Shown: piece after piece, positions 40,437-48,248 of the stretch
Layout of the letters: each line of letters opens with the position of its first letter
How positions within the stretch are numbered: the stretch's first letter is position 1
The notes under the pieces: generated by a model
Told to the model about the DNA's origin: nothing
What the model saw: the letters and a program-made list of their open reading frames with translations, nothing else
Databases searched by the model: none
DNA from: Caulobacter sp. 602-2
Lineage (GTDB): Bacteria > Pseudomonadota > Alphaproteobacteria > Caulobacterales > Caulobacteraceae
Direction: 5' to 3'
Length of the DNA: 64,000 bases
NCBI RefSeq assembly: GCF_011043625.1
Contig: NZ_JAAKGT010000004.1
Coordinates: 310,001-374,000 of the forward strand
Position numbers and translations under genes: made by a program

Positions 40437-41924
40437 ATGACCGACGCTTCCGACGACACCAAGAACCAGGACTTCCGCCCCGAGGCCCGCGCCCCGCGCG
40501 GCTTCGCCGACAAGCGCGCCCGCGACCTGCGCGCCGAGAAGTCGATCCTCGAGGCCGTCTCGGCCGTCTATGAGCGCTACGGCTTCGAGGCGCTCGACAC
40601 CGGGGCCTTCGAATATGCCGACGCGCTGGGCAAGTTCCTGCCCGACAGCGATCGCCCGAACGAAGGCGTCTTTGCTTTGCAGGACGACGACGACCAGTGG
40701 ATGGCCCTGCGCTACGACCTGACCGCGCCGCTGGCCCGCTTCGCCGCCCAGAACTGGGAAACCCTGCCCAAGCCCTTCCGCCGCTACGCCTTCGGTCCGG
40801 TGTGGCGCAACGAGAAGCCCGGCCCGGGCCGCTTCCGCCAGTTCATCCAGTGCGACGCCGACACCGTCGGCTCGGCCCGCCCGGAAGCCGACGCCGAGAT
40901 CATCGCCATGGCCGTCGAGGGCCTGGAGGCCGCCGGCCTGCCGCGCGGCGCGGCGGTGCTGAAGATCAACAACCGCAAGCTCCTCAACGGCCTGCTCACC
41001 CAGGCCGGCGCCACCAGCGAAGGCCAGAAGCTGGCCGTGCTGCGCGCGGTCGACAAGCTGGACCGCCTGGGCGTCGACGGCGTGCGCCTGCTGCTGGGCG
41101 AGGGCCGCCTGGACGACAGCGGCGACTTCACCAAGGGCGCGGGCCTGGCCGGCAAGGCCATCGACTCGGTGCTCGACTTCGTCCAGGCGGGCGTCGGCGG
41201 CCGTTCGGCCACCCTGAACAACATCGCCAAGGTCGTGGCCGGTTCGGCCGAGGGCGACGAGGGCCTGGAAGAGCTGGCCAAGATCGACGCGGCCCTGACC
41301 AGCCTGGGCGTCGCCGACGACCAGGCGATTATCGATCCGTCGATCGTGCGCGGCCTGGAATACTACACCGGCGCGGTGTTCGAGGCCGAACTCCTGCTCA
41401 GCACCACCGACGAGAAGGGTAACAAGGTCACTTTCGGCTCGATCGGCGGCGGCGGCCGCTACGACGATCTGGTGGCCCGCTTCACCGGCCAGCCGGTGCC
41501 GGCCACGGGCTTCTCGTTCGGCGTCTCGCGCCTGGCGGCGGCCCTGCGTGCGGCCGGCCGCGAGCCGGCTTCGGCCGCGCGTGGTCCCGTCGTGATCATC
41601 AATTTCGACCAGGCCCACATGGGCGAGTACTTCGCCGTCGCCGGCCAGCTGCGCGCGGCGGGCATCCCGGCCGAGGTCTATCTGGGAACCTCGGGCATGC
41701 GCCCGCAGATGAAGTACGCCGACCGCCGCCTGTCGCCGGCCGCCATCATGCTGGGCGGCGACGAGATCGCCGCTGGCACGGTGACGATCAAGGACCTGGA
41801 CCTGGGTCGCGAGCTGGCCTCGGGCGTCGCCGACAACGCCGCCTGGAAGGCCGAGCGTCCCGGCCAGCAGACCATTCCGCGTGGCGACCTCGTCGCCGCC
41901 GTCAAGAAGATCATCGGGGGCTGA
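40437..41924 (+). CDS. hisS: Histidyl-tRNA synthetase
   Basis: A class II synthetase charging tRNA-His, 495 residues, cytoplasmic dimer. Motif regions: RAPRGFADKRARDLRAEKSI (motif 1 area), ALRYDLTAPLARF, FRRYAFGPVWRNEKPGPGRFR (motif 2) and the histidine-binding RGLEYYTGAVFEAEL. GSIGGGGRYDDLV belongs to motif 3, followed by the C-terminal anticodon-binding domain (VVIINFDQAHMGEY onward). The ATG is preceded by AAGGA. It is the first gene after the His-rich leader, so the leader may regulate its own sensor's charging enzyme. Confidence 0.97.
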   Translation: MTDASDDTKNQDFRPEARAPRGFADKRARDLRAEKSILEAVSAVYERYGFEALDTGAFEYADALGKFLPDSDRPNEGVFALQDDDDQWMALRYDLTAPLARFAAQNWETLPKPFRRYAFGPVWRNEKPGPGRFRQFIQCDADTVGSARPEADAEIIAMAVEGLEAAGLPRGAAVLKINNRKLLNGLLTQAGATSEGQKLAVLRAVDKLDRLGVDGVRLLLGEGRLDDSGDFTKGAGLAGKAIDSVLDFVQAGVGGRSATLNNIAKVVAGSAEGDEGLEELAKIDAALTSLGVADDQAIIDPSIVRGLEYYTGAVFEAELLLSTTDEKGNKVTFGSIGGGGRYDDLVARFTGQPVPATGFSFGVSRLAAALRAAGREPASAARGPVVIINFDQAHMGEYFAVAGQLRAAGIPAEVYLGTSGMRPQMKYADRRLSPAAIMLGGDEIAAGTVTIKDLDLGRELASGVADNAAWKAERPGQQTIPRGDLVAAVKKIIGG

Positions 41925-41928
41925 TCCG

Positions 41929-43062
41929 TTGAGGCTAGAGCGTTCCATCCCGGCGGAGGCGCTCGACGCCATCCGCGCTCCGTTCCTTCTCGCCGGGGCC
42001 GTCCCGACTGACGCCCCGGTGCTGCAGCCGCTGGGCCTGCTGCTGGATCTCGCCGGCGAGGCCATGCGCTCGCGGCTGTTCGTCGTCTCCGGCGACGGCG
42101 GCGATGAGGCCTGCCTGCGTCCCGACTTCACCGTCGCCGTGGCCCGCCAGCACCTGTCCTCGGGCGCTGCGGCCGGCCGCTATCTCTATGAAGGCAAGGC
42201 CTTCCGCGTGGCCCCCCGCGGCAGCGACCGGGCCGAGGAGTTCCTGCAGATCGGCGTCGAGGCCTTCGAGGCCGCCGATCCGGTGGCCGCCGACGCCGAG
42301 ATCGCCGCCCTGGCCTGGGCCGGCGCCGCGGCCGGCGGCCGCGACGACCTGACCCTGCTGCTGGGCGACGTCGGCTTGTTCGCCGCTTTCGTCGACAGCC
42401 TGGACCTGACCCCGCCGCTGGGCGCGCGGCTGAAGCGCACCTTCTCGCGTCCGCGCCAGCTGAAGGCCGAGCTCGAGGGCGAGGCCGCTCCGGTGGTCTC
42501 CAGCGAGCGCAGCCGCATCGCCGCCCTGCTGGCCGGCCTGCCCGAAGCCGAGGCCGCAGCCGTGCTGCAGGAGCTGTGGTCCCTGGCCGGCATCGAGCCG
42601 GTCGGCGGCCGCCGTCCGGCCGAGATCGCCCATCGCCTGGTCGAGAAGGCCGAGGTGGTGAAGGCCGGCCGTCTGTCGGCGGATCAGGCCGACAAGGTTC
42701 GCGCCTTCCTGGCCGTCGGCGATGCGCCGGGCGCCGCGCTCGACGCCATCGCGGCCCTGGCCGGTCCCAATCGCGCCCCGCTCGACGCGGCCATCGAGGG
42801 CTGGCGCAAGCGCCTGGCCGGCATGGTGGCGCGCGGGGCGCCCGCCGACCGAATGAGACTGAACGCCGCCTTCGGGCGCGCCTTCGGCTATTACGACGGC
42901 TATCTCTTCGAGGTGCGAAGCGCCGCCCTCGGCGAGGAACGCCCGGTCGCCGCCGGCGGCCGCTACGACGGTCTGCCCGCCCGCCTGGGCAGCGAGACCA
43001 AGACCGGGGCCGTGGGCTGCATGGTGCGCCCGGCCCGCGCCTATGCCGGAGGCGGCGAATGA
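41929..43062 (+). CDS. hisZ: ATP phosphoribosyltransferase regulatory subunit HisZ
   Basis: A 377-residue HisRS paralogue without tRNA-charging function; it allosterically activates short-form HisG and mediates histidine feedback. It starts at TTG 41929 (LRLERSIPAEALDAI), five nt after the hisS stop, with GGGGG upstream. It retains the class II fold: YLYEGKAFRVAPRGSDRAEEFLQIGVE mirrors motif 2, and VAAGGRYDGLPARLG mirrors motif 3. No anticodon-binding domain is present. It overlaps hisG by ATGA. Confidence 0.93.
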   Translation: MRLERSIPAEALDAIRAPFLLAGAVPTDAPVLQPLGLLLDLAGEAMRSRLFVVSGDGGDEACLRPDFTVAVARQHLSSGAAAGRYLYEGKAFRVAPRGSDRAEEFLQIGVEAFEAADPVAADAEIAALAWAGAAAGGRDDLTLLLGDVGLFAAFVDSLDLTPPLGARLKRTFSRPRQLKAELEGEAAPVVSSERSRIAALLAGLPEAEAAAVLQELWSLAGIEPVGGRRPAEIAHRLVEKAEVVKAGRLSADQADKVRAFLAVGDAPGAALDAIAALAGPNRAPLDAAIEGWRKRLAGMVARGAPADRMRLNAAFGRAFGYYDGYLFEVRSAALGEERPVAAGGRYDGLPARLGSETKTGAVGCMVRPARAYAGGGE

Positions 43063-44021
43063 CCGCGCAGACCCCCATGATCTTCGCCATCCCCTCCAAG
43101 GGTCGCCTGAAGGAACAGGTCGAGGCCTGGCTGGCCGAATGCGGTTTCCGCGTCGAGATGACCGGCGGCGCGCGCGGCTATTCGGCCGAGCTGTCGGGCC
43201 TGCCCGGCGTGTCGGTGCGTCTGCTGTCGGCGGGCGACATCGCCGCGGGTCTCGACAGCGGCGACCTGCACCTGGGCGTCACCGGCGAGGATCTGCTGCG
43301 CGAGCGCGGCGACGACATGGATAGCCGGGTGATGCTGCTGCGCGCCCTGGGCTTTGGCCGCGCCGACCTGGTGGTGACCGCGCCCAAGAGCTGGCTCGAC
43401 GTCGACACCATGGCCGACATCGACGAGGTCGGGCACCTGCACTTGGCCAAGACCGGCCGCCGCCTGCGGGTGGCCACCAAGTACGTCACCCAGACCCGCG
43501 CCTTCTTCGCCAAGCACGGCGTCGCCGACTATCGCATCGTCGAGAGCAGCGGGGCCACCGAGGGGGCGCCGGCCGCGGGCGCGGCCGAACTGGTGGTCGA
43601 CATCACCACCACCGGCGCCACCCTGGCCGCCAACGGCCTGAAGGTGCTGTCCGACGGCGTCATCCTCAAGAGCCAGGCCCAGCTGACCGCTTCGCTGGTC
43701 ACGCCGTGGACGGAGGGGCAGCTGGATTGCCTGGCTCGCCTGCTGTCGGTGGTCGAGGCCAAGGGCCGGGCGCGCACCCTGGCCACCCTGGTCTGGCCGG
43801 CCGAACAGGATGCCGCCGGCCAGGCCGCGGTCGCGCCGTTCGTCGAGGCCGGGGGTTCGCGCCGGGCCAACGGCGCCCTGCTGGCGACCGGCGACCTGTT
43901 CGCCGCCGCCGCGGCCCTGGCGCAAGCGGGAGTCGAGCCGGTCACGGTCTCGCGTCCCGACTACGTGTTCGAATCCCGCTCGGCGGTGCTGGAGGCGCTC
44001 AAGGGCCGTCTGAAGGGCTGA
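43059..44021 (+). CDS. hisG: ATP phosphoribosyltransferase catalytic subunit HisG
   Basis: Catalyses the first step of histidine synthesis, ATP + PRPP to phosphoribosyl-ATP. It has 320 residues from ATG 43059, overlapping the hisZ stop. The opening FAIPSKGRLKEQVEAWL and the PRPP loop AELVVDITTTGATLAANGL are clear. HisZ-dependent HisG is usually ~210-230 residues, but here ~95 extra residues follow about position 225, including SRRANGALLATGDLFAAAAA. That tail may be a lineage-specific extension or a diverged regulatory domain. Confidence 0.94.
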   Translation: MTAQTPMIFAIPSKGRLKEQVEAWLAECGFRVEMTGGARGYSAELSGLPGVSVRLLSAGDIAAGLDSGDLHLGVTGEDLLRERGDDMDSRVMLLRALGFGRADLVVTAPKSWLDVDTMADIDEVGHLHLAKTGRRLRVATKYVTQTRAFFAKHGVADYRIVESSGATEGAPAAGAAELVVDITTTGATLAANGLKVLSDGVILKSQAQLTASLVTPWTEGQLDCLARLLSVVEAKGRARTLATLVWPAEQDAAGQAAVAPFVEAGGSRRANGALLATGDLFAAAAALAQAGVEPVTVSRPDYVFESRSAVLEALKGRLKG

Positions 44022-44023
44022 TA

Positions 44024-44041
44024 TTTGACAAGTATGTCAAA
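44024..44041. promoter_or_regulatory. TTTGACA-N4-TGTCAAA palindrome after hisG
   Basis: A perfect 7-bp inverted repeat (44024-44030 / 44035-44041) starting 3 bp past the hisG stop. A weaker relative TTTGAC-N6-GTCCAAA is at 44067-44085, and a half-site TGTCAAA at 44099-44105. It may be an operator array or a termination hairpin for the his operon. Confidence 0.45.
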
Positions 44042-44130
44042 AATTACCGAACCAAACGGTGATTAGTTTGACTTAGGCGTCCAAACTACGGGCTTGATGT
44101 CAAAAAAACGTCGAACCCCTTATGGAATCT

Positions 44131-44300
44131 AGATCGTTGCCGTTGACACGATCTCGGTTTTGCCGTTTTCTGACTGGGCAAGAGAGAAACGGGTCCACAG
44201 AGAACCCCCTCTCTTCGGCGTTTCGGGGAGGAAACGCCCGCCTAGATCGAATGATCGAGAAATAGCCAGACCCGCTGCGTTTATCCCCCGCAGCGGGTCT
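44131..44300 (+). ncRNA. Candidate structured non-coding RNA downstream of hisG
   Basis: Consecutive perfect or near-perfect stems in a 527-bp gene-free gap (44022-44548). AGATCGT/ACGATCT (44131-44137, 44148-44154). TTGCC/GGCAA (44160-44164, 44177-44181). AGAGAG..GGGT/ACCC..CTCTCT (44181-44214). GGCGTTTC/GAAACGCC (44217-44224, 44231-44238). A 12-bp stem AGACCCGCTGCG/CGCAGCGGGTCT (44268-44279, 44289-44300) followed by TTGGTGTAT. Two further stems follow at 44323-44340 (CTCTTTT/AAAAGAG) and 44355-44370. The region is more AT-rich than its flanks and lacks coding bias. It matches no RNA family I recognise; strand is inferred from the last stem. Confidence 0.5.
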
Positions 44301-44404
44301 TGGTGTATCTGGGCCCTGGTTTCTCTTTTCGACAAAAGAGTCAAAAATGACGAACGCGCGTTTAAGCGCGACCGTTGTTGGTTCGCCGTGTCTGCATCTC
44401 GTTC

Positions 44405-44537
44405 GTCATCCCGGGCGGAGGGCCGCGTAGCGTAGACCCGGGACCCAGGGGACTGGGCGCGACGCTTGAACCATCCTTCCAAGCCGTGGCCGACGCCCCT
44501 GCGTCTCGGCTCTTCGCTGCGCTACGGCCGGGATGAC
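44405..44537. repeat. GTCATCCCGG/CCGGGATGAC repeat (long copy)
   Basis: Outer 10-bp arms identical to the short copy at 27261-27298, with ~110 bp of further imperfect palindrome inside (AGACCCGGGACCCAGGGGAC, GCTCTTCGCTGCGCTACGGC). It lies just before the stop of the convergent MarR-GNAT gene and fills the rest of the 527-bp gap. Confidence 0.7.
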
Positions 44538-44548
44538 GCGGAGGGCGA

Positions 44549-45478
44549 CTACGCGCCCAGGTCCAGCGACCAGATCTGGTCGACCAGGTCCTGGCCGAAC
44601 CGCCGGCAGGGCGCCTCCTCGATCACCTGGAAGCCGGCCTGCTGATAGAGCCTGCGGGCGGCGCTCAGGGTCTTGACGGTCCACAGGTCCAGCCGCTGGT
44701 AGCCCAGCGCCCGGGCGCGAGCGACGCAGGCCTCGACCAGCATCCGGCCCACGCCCATGCCGCGGGCGTCGGGCTCCACATAGAGCAGCCGCAGCTTGGC
44801 GGCGCCGGGCGTCTCGCCGCGCACGAGGAAGATCGAGCCGACCATCGCGCCGTCGGCCTGGGCGATCCAGGCGTCGTCCTTGGCCGGATCGAAGCCTTGG
44901 TGGAACCTGGCGACGATCTCGGCGATCAGGGCCTCGTGGTCGCGGCCCCAGCCGTACTCTTTGGCATAGAGCAGCCCCTGGCGGGCGACGACCATGCCCA
45001 GGTCGCCGGGCTCCAGGCCGCGCAGCCTCGCCACCGGCGGGGCGTCGTCCTCGAACACCGCGGTGATGTCGCGCGCCGCCGCCAGCAGGCGGGCGCGGCG
45101 CAGCGGATGCAGGCCGTCGATCAGGCCGCCGACGCTGGCCTTGGTGTTGGCCTCCAGGGTCGCGAAGGCCGAGGCGCCCTCGTCGGTCAGCGACAGCAGC
45201 TGGTGGCGGCCGTGGGCGGGGTTCTCGCGCGTGGTGACTAGGCCGCGCTCGGCGAAGCGCTTGAGGGTGCGGCTGACCTGGGCGGGATCCAGGCCCAGGG
45301 CCCGGACGATCTCCGCGGCGACGGGGTCGGTGCGGGTGGCCAGCTCGTACAGCACGCGGGCCTCGCTCAGCGTGAAGGGGCTGCCGTCGTAGCTGGTGTC
45401 CAGCAGGCCCAGCCGGCGGGTGTAGGTGCGGTTGAAGGCCCGCAGGGCGGCGACGTCCTGGTCGTGCTGGCTGGTCAT
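44549..45478 (-). CDS. MarR-type regulator fused to GNAT acetyltransferase
   Basis: 309 residues from ATG 45478 (MTSQHDQDVAALRAFNRTYT); the open frame continues upstream through its own operators and was not used. Residues ~1-140 form a MarR winged helix (SEARVLYELATRT, LGLDPAQVSRTLKRFAERGLV, and the wing RENPAHGRHQLLSLT). Residues ~150-309 form a GNAT domain with the acetyl-CoA loop VEPDARGMGVGRMLVEACVA and WTVKTLSAARRLYQQAGFQ. It would couple ligand acetylation to repression. Two operator-like palindromes lie directly upstream. Family members with this architecture are common in proteobacteria, but substrates are mostly unknown. Confidence 0.88.
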   Translation of the reverse strand: MTSQHDQDVAALRAFNRTYTRRLGLLDTSYDGSPFTLSEARVLYELATRTDPVAAEIVRALGLDPAQVSRTLKRFAERGLVTTRENPAHGRHQLLSLTDEGASAFATLEANTKASVGGLIDGLHPLRRARLLAAARDITAVFEDDAPPVARLRGLEPGDLGMVVARQGLLYAKEYGWGRDHEALIAEIVARFHQGFDPAKDDAWIAQADGAMVGSIFLVRGETPGAAKLRLLYVEPDARGMGVGRMLVEACVARARALGYQRLDLWTVKTLSAARRLYQQAGFQVIEEAPCRRFGQDLVDQIWSLDLGA

Positions 45479-45491
45479 GGCGACTCCAATG

Positions 45492-45529
45492 TTGATGGAG
45501 TCAATATTCCTTAGTGTTGACTGAGTCAA
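45492..45529. promoter_or_regulatory. Two MarR-type operators upstream of the MarR-GNAT gene
   Basis: TTGACTGAGTCAA (45517-45529, perfect palindrome around one base) and TTGATGGAGTCAA (45492-45504) are spaced 25 bp apart. They begin 14 bp upstream of the start codon and overlap the 3' end of the upstream membrane-protein gene. Autoregulation is the simple reading. Confidence 0.6.
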
Positions 45530-45876
45530 TAATCCGGTGGCGCGGCGGGCTTCGTGTCGCCAAGCGCTTGCCTGCGGTCCAGATAGGCGTCGAGCCGCCT
45601 TGCTGAACCTTCCCTGTCGCGCAGCGCCAGGACGCCGCAGAGCGACAGGACCAGGCCGACGAGGCCCGCCAAGGCCGGATAGATCCAGTAGAGCGCCGGA
45701 TTGTGGGTGTGGCCGTGGCTTTTCCGGTGGAGGACGATCTCTTCCAGCAGACGGGTGGCCGGCTCGAAGATCGGCCGCCAGCGCCACAGGGCGAAGATGA
45801 TCGCGGCCGACAGCAGCGGGGCGCCGAGTGTGAACGCCCAGAGGCGTAGGCGGGCGTCTTCACCTTGCGGCCGCAT
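45526..45876 (-). CDS. Small two-helix membrane protein
   Basis: 116 residues from ATG 45876 (MRPQGEDARLRLWAFTLGAP). Two membrane segments (about 10-30 and 63-85) flank a His-rich loop, LHRKSHGHTHNPALYWIYP. The C-terminus is cytoplasmic and charged. Function unknown. It follows the thioesterase gene by 2 bp and reads into the MarR-GNAT operators, so its stop lies within the regulatory sequence of the next gene. Confidence 0.7.
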   Translation of the reverse strand: MRPQGEDARLRLWAFTLGAPLLSAAIIFALWRWRPIFEPATRLLEEIVLHRKSHGHTHNPALYWIYPALAGLVGLVLSLCGVLALRDREGSARRLDAYLDRRQALGDTKPAAPPDY

Positions 45877-45878
45877 GG

Positions 45879-46826
45879 CTAAAGCCCCAGACCCTCGACC
45901 GATCGTTCCGCCAGCTTCGCGGCCGCGGCCGGGCTGATGGCCACGGCCTTGCGGGCGTCGAGGTCGAAGGTGATGGCGCTGACGGTGGAGGTTCCGAAGG
46001 GCTGGCCGGTGTCGGGGTTCAGCAGCCAGTGGGCGCAGCGCATGACCCGGCCTTCGCTGCCGATCAGGCCCGAGCGCACTTCCAGCCGGTCGCCCAGGCG
46101 CGGCCAGGCCAGATAGACGATCCGGTACTCCAGCACGGCCCCGCCCACCCGACCGGGCGGCGGCTCGGCCGTCTCGGCGACGATGTCGCGCAAGGGGGCG
46201 ATGAAGGCGCCGATGCCGTCGGACACCCGGCCGATGAACTGTTCGGCCCGCATCCGTCCGAAGGCGTCGCACTCGCCGGTCGACAGCGCGCCCAGGCTGA
46301 TGCGGGTCAGGCCAAGATCGTCGGCCCGGGCCAGCGAGGCCTGGGGGACGGCGGGCGAAAGGTCGACGCTGCGGGCCTGGGCGCGCTCGGGAACCTCGAC
46401 CTTCAGCGTCTCGGCGCGTTCACGGACGATCGTGGGCCAGGGGAAGGCCTCGCCCTCGCGCGGGGTCACGTGGGCCACGGTGGTCTGGAAGGTCGCCGCC
46501 AGTTCGCCGGTGGCCGAATGGACCAGCAGCTGCAGCAGCCTGGCCTCGGTCTCGCCGATCTCGATCACCCCGCCCAGCATGTGCAGCGGCGCGCCGGCGT
46601 GGGCTTCCTTCAGGAACCGGATGTGGTGTTCGCGGACCACCAGGGTGGCGTTGGCGTGCGGGGTGAAGGCGTGGGGCAGGCCCATCTCGGCGGCCAGCCC
46701 GACCAGCCCCTCCATCGCCCGGACGACGTAGAAGCGCACGTTCATGTGCCCCATCTCGTCGCAGTCCCAGGTGTTGACCCCGCCGCGCCAGATCTCGACG
46801 CCGGGCAGTTCCGGTATGGGGGTCAT
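45879..46826 (-). CDS. Tandem hotdog thioesterase
   Basis: A 315-residue protein made of two hotdog domains. The first has WDCDEMGHMNVRFYV, matching the DxxGHxN active-site pattern of 4-hydroxybenzoyl-CoA/acyl-ACP thioesterases. The second (about 165-310) has STGECDAFGRMRAEQFIG, where the His is replaced, so it is probably structural. Likely hydrolyses an acyl-CoA in the cytoplasm. It is paired with a small membrane protein gene downstream. Its divergent or upstream neighbour, zur, is ~70 bp away. Confidence 0.82.
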   Translation of the reverse strand: MTPIPELPGVEIWRGGVNTWDCDEMGHMNVRFYVVRAMEGLVGLAAEMGLPHAFTPHANATLVVREHHIRFLKEAHAGAPLHMLGGVIEIGETEARLLQLLVHSATGELAATFQTTVAHVTPREGEAFPWPTIVRERAETLKVEVPERAQARSVDLSPAVPQASLARADDLGLTRISLGALSTGECDAFGRMRAEQFIGRVSDGIGAFIAPLRDIVAETAEPPPGRVGGAVLEYRIVYLAWPRLGDRLEVRSGLIGSEGRVMRCAHWLLNPDTGQPFGTSTVSAITFDLDARKAVAISPAAAAKLAERSVEGLGL

Positions 46827-46896
46827 GTGGGCTTCCTCGTTTCGAGGTCAGCCTAGACGGCTTTTCCGCGCCGCCGCAATCGCGGGGCGCCGGCGC

Positions 46897-47379
46897 CTAT
46901 TCCTTGCAGTCGGCGCAGCGGCCGTGGGCCTCGATGGTCACGCCGGTCAGGGCGTAGCCGGCCGCCTGGCCCGCGGCGATGATGTCGGCGGTGGCTTCGG
47001 GCTCGAACTCGCGGGTCGCGCCGCAGCAGTCGCAGATCAGGAACGCGGCGGCGTGGCCGTCGGCCTCGCGCCGGCAGGCGACGTAGGCGTTGAGGCTTTC
47101 GATGCGGTGGGCGAAGCCCTGCTTCTCCAGGAACTCCAGCGCGCGATAGACGGTCGGCGGCTTGGCCGGCGGACCGTCGACGGCGAAGGTCGAGATCAGG
47201 TCGTAGGCCTTCACCGGCTGGCCGGCTTCCAGCAGCAGTTCCAGCACCCGGCGACGCGGGGCGGTCAGGCGCTGGTCGGCCGCCGAGCAGCGAGCCTCGG
47301 CCGCCGCCAGTTCGGCGGCGAGCGCGTCCCCGGCGACGCCGTGGTGGTGATGGTCGTGATCGCACGCAATGTGGGCCAT
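46897..47379 (-). CDS. zur: Fur-family zinc uptake regulator Zur
   Basis: 160 residues. The His-rich N-terminus (HIACDHDHHHHG) precedes the winged helix LTAPRRRVLELLLEAGQPVKAYDLIS with recognition region KPPTVYRALEFLEKQGFAHR. The dimer domain carries structural zinc cysteines C-x2-C as CDCCG and CADC at the very end. This pattern and Ala/His-rich head fit Zur better than Fur or PerR. It would repress zinc uptake genes when zinc is plentiful; none are in this window. Confidence 0.88.
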   Translation of the reverse strand: MAHIACDHDHHHHGVAGDALAAELAAAEARCSAADQRLTAPRRRVLELLLEAGQPVKAYDLISTFAVDGPPAKPPTVYRALEFLEKQGFAHRIESLNAYVACRREADGHAAAFLICDCCGATREFEPEATADIIAAGQAAGYALTGVTIEAHGRCADCKE

Positions 47380-47415
47380 GGGCCACAGGTAGAGGTCGGG
47401 AGGGCCCTGCGCAAG

Positions 47416-48186
47416 CTACAGCAGCGGCCGGGCCACCAGGGCGCTCTCGGCGTCGCACCGCAGCTTGTCCGGCGCCGCTGCGGTGCGGCGCACGGCGGTC
47501 ATTTCGGCGCGCACGGCCGCCAGGTCGGCCTTGAAGGCGCGCGAGGTCTTCAGCGCCTTGTGCAGGTTGCGGGCGTTACGGCGACCGGCCTCGACCGAGC
47601 TCATGTTGTGCACCCCGCAGACCACCCGGCTCTCGCCGAACCCCTGGGCCCTGGCCAGGATCGCCGGGGCGCGGTCGGGGGCGGCCTCGGCCAGCAGCAG
47701 CCCGACGCTCCAGCCCCAGGTCGAGTGGCCGGACGGATAGTCGGGCGACACGGCCAGGCCCACCGTCTTGGGCAGGCAGATCGGGGCGTCCTCGAACAGG
47801 TAGGGGCGGGGGCGCAGGTGCTTCCACTTGGGGCCGGCCACGGCGGCGCGCACGTCGCCGCGCATGCGCTCCATCATCGCCGCCAGCTTCGGGTTGGTCT
47901 GTGGCGTGATGCTGGCTCCGAGCGCGCAGGCGTAGCCGTCGAGGATGCGGCTCTTGTCGGCGTCGGCCTGGGCCAGCGACCAGCGGGGTCCGTCCTTCAG
48001 CGGGCGGGTGGCGCGGAAGATCTCGCGGTCGCGGCGCTCGGCCGGCGTGCCCTCCTTCGGCGGCGGGGGCAGGTGGTCGCGGGCGTCGAAGGCGCGCGGG
48101 TGCAGATAGCGGTCGTCGTCGTCGCCGGGCAGGGCGGCGCAGCTGGCGAGGGCGAGCGCGGCGACGGCGACGGTGGGCAGGCGCAT
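47416..48186 (-). CDS. PAP2-family acid phosphatase lipoprotein
   Basis: 256 residues with signal/lipobox MRLPTVAVAALALASC. The three PAP2 phosphatase motifs appear in order: KHLRPRPY, PSGHST and GESRVVCGVHNMSSVEAGR. The third motif normally ends with Asp after the catalytic His (H-x3-D type); here the equivalent residue is Glu. It resembles class A non-specific acid phosphatases of the periplasm. The ATG lies only 7 nt after a terminator stem, leaving no room for a standard ribosome site, so translation may be leaderless. Could release phosphate from organic esters. Confidence 0.85.
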   Translation of the reverse strand: MRLPTVAVAALALASCAALPGDDDDRYLHPRAFDARDHLPPPPKEGTPAERRDREIFRATRPLKDGPRWSLAQADADKSRILDGYACALGASITPQTNPKLAAMMERMRGDVRAAVAGPKWKHLRPRPYLFEDAPICLPKTVGLAVSPDYPSGHSTWGWSVGLLLAEAAPDRAPAILARAQGFGESRVVCGVHNMSSVEAGRRNARNLHKALKTSRAFKADLAAVRAEMTAVRRTAAAPDKLRCDAESALVARPLL

Positions 48187-48193
48187 AGAAAAA

Positions 48194-48221
48194 GGGTCCC
48201 GGAAACGGCTTTCCGGGACCC
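48194..48221 (-). terminator. Rho-independent terminator after the DHS-like gene
   Basis: GGGTCCCGGAAA, loop CGGC, TTTCCGGGACCC: a perfect 12-bp stem. On the minus strand TTTTTCT follows, then directly the ATG of the PAP2 gene at 48186. Confidence 0.93.
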
Positions 48222-48248
48222 TGCAATCTCAGCCTTGGCCGATCAAGC

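Noticed and set aside
44120..44310. 6S RNA, tmRNA, RNase P or SRP RNA in the hisG spacer
   Set aside because: None of the conserved motifs I know for these RNAs is present, such as the tmRNA tag codons or the RNase P GAGGAAAGTCC core.
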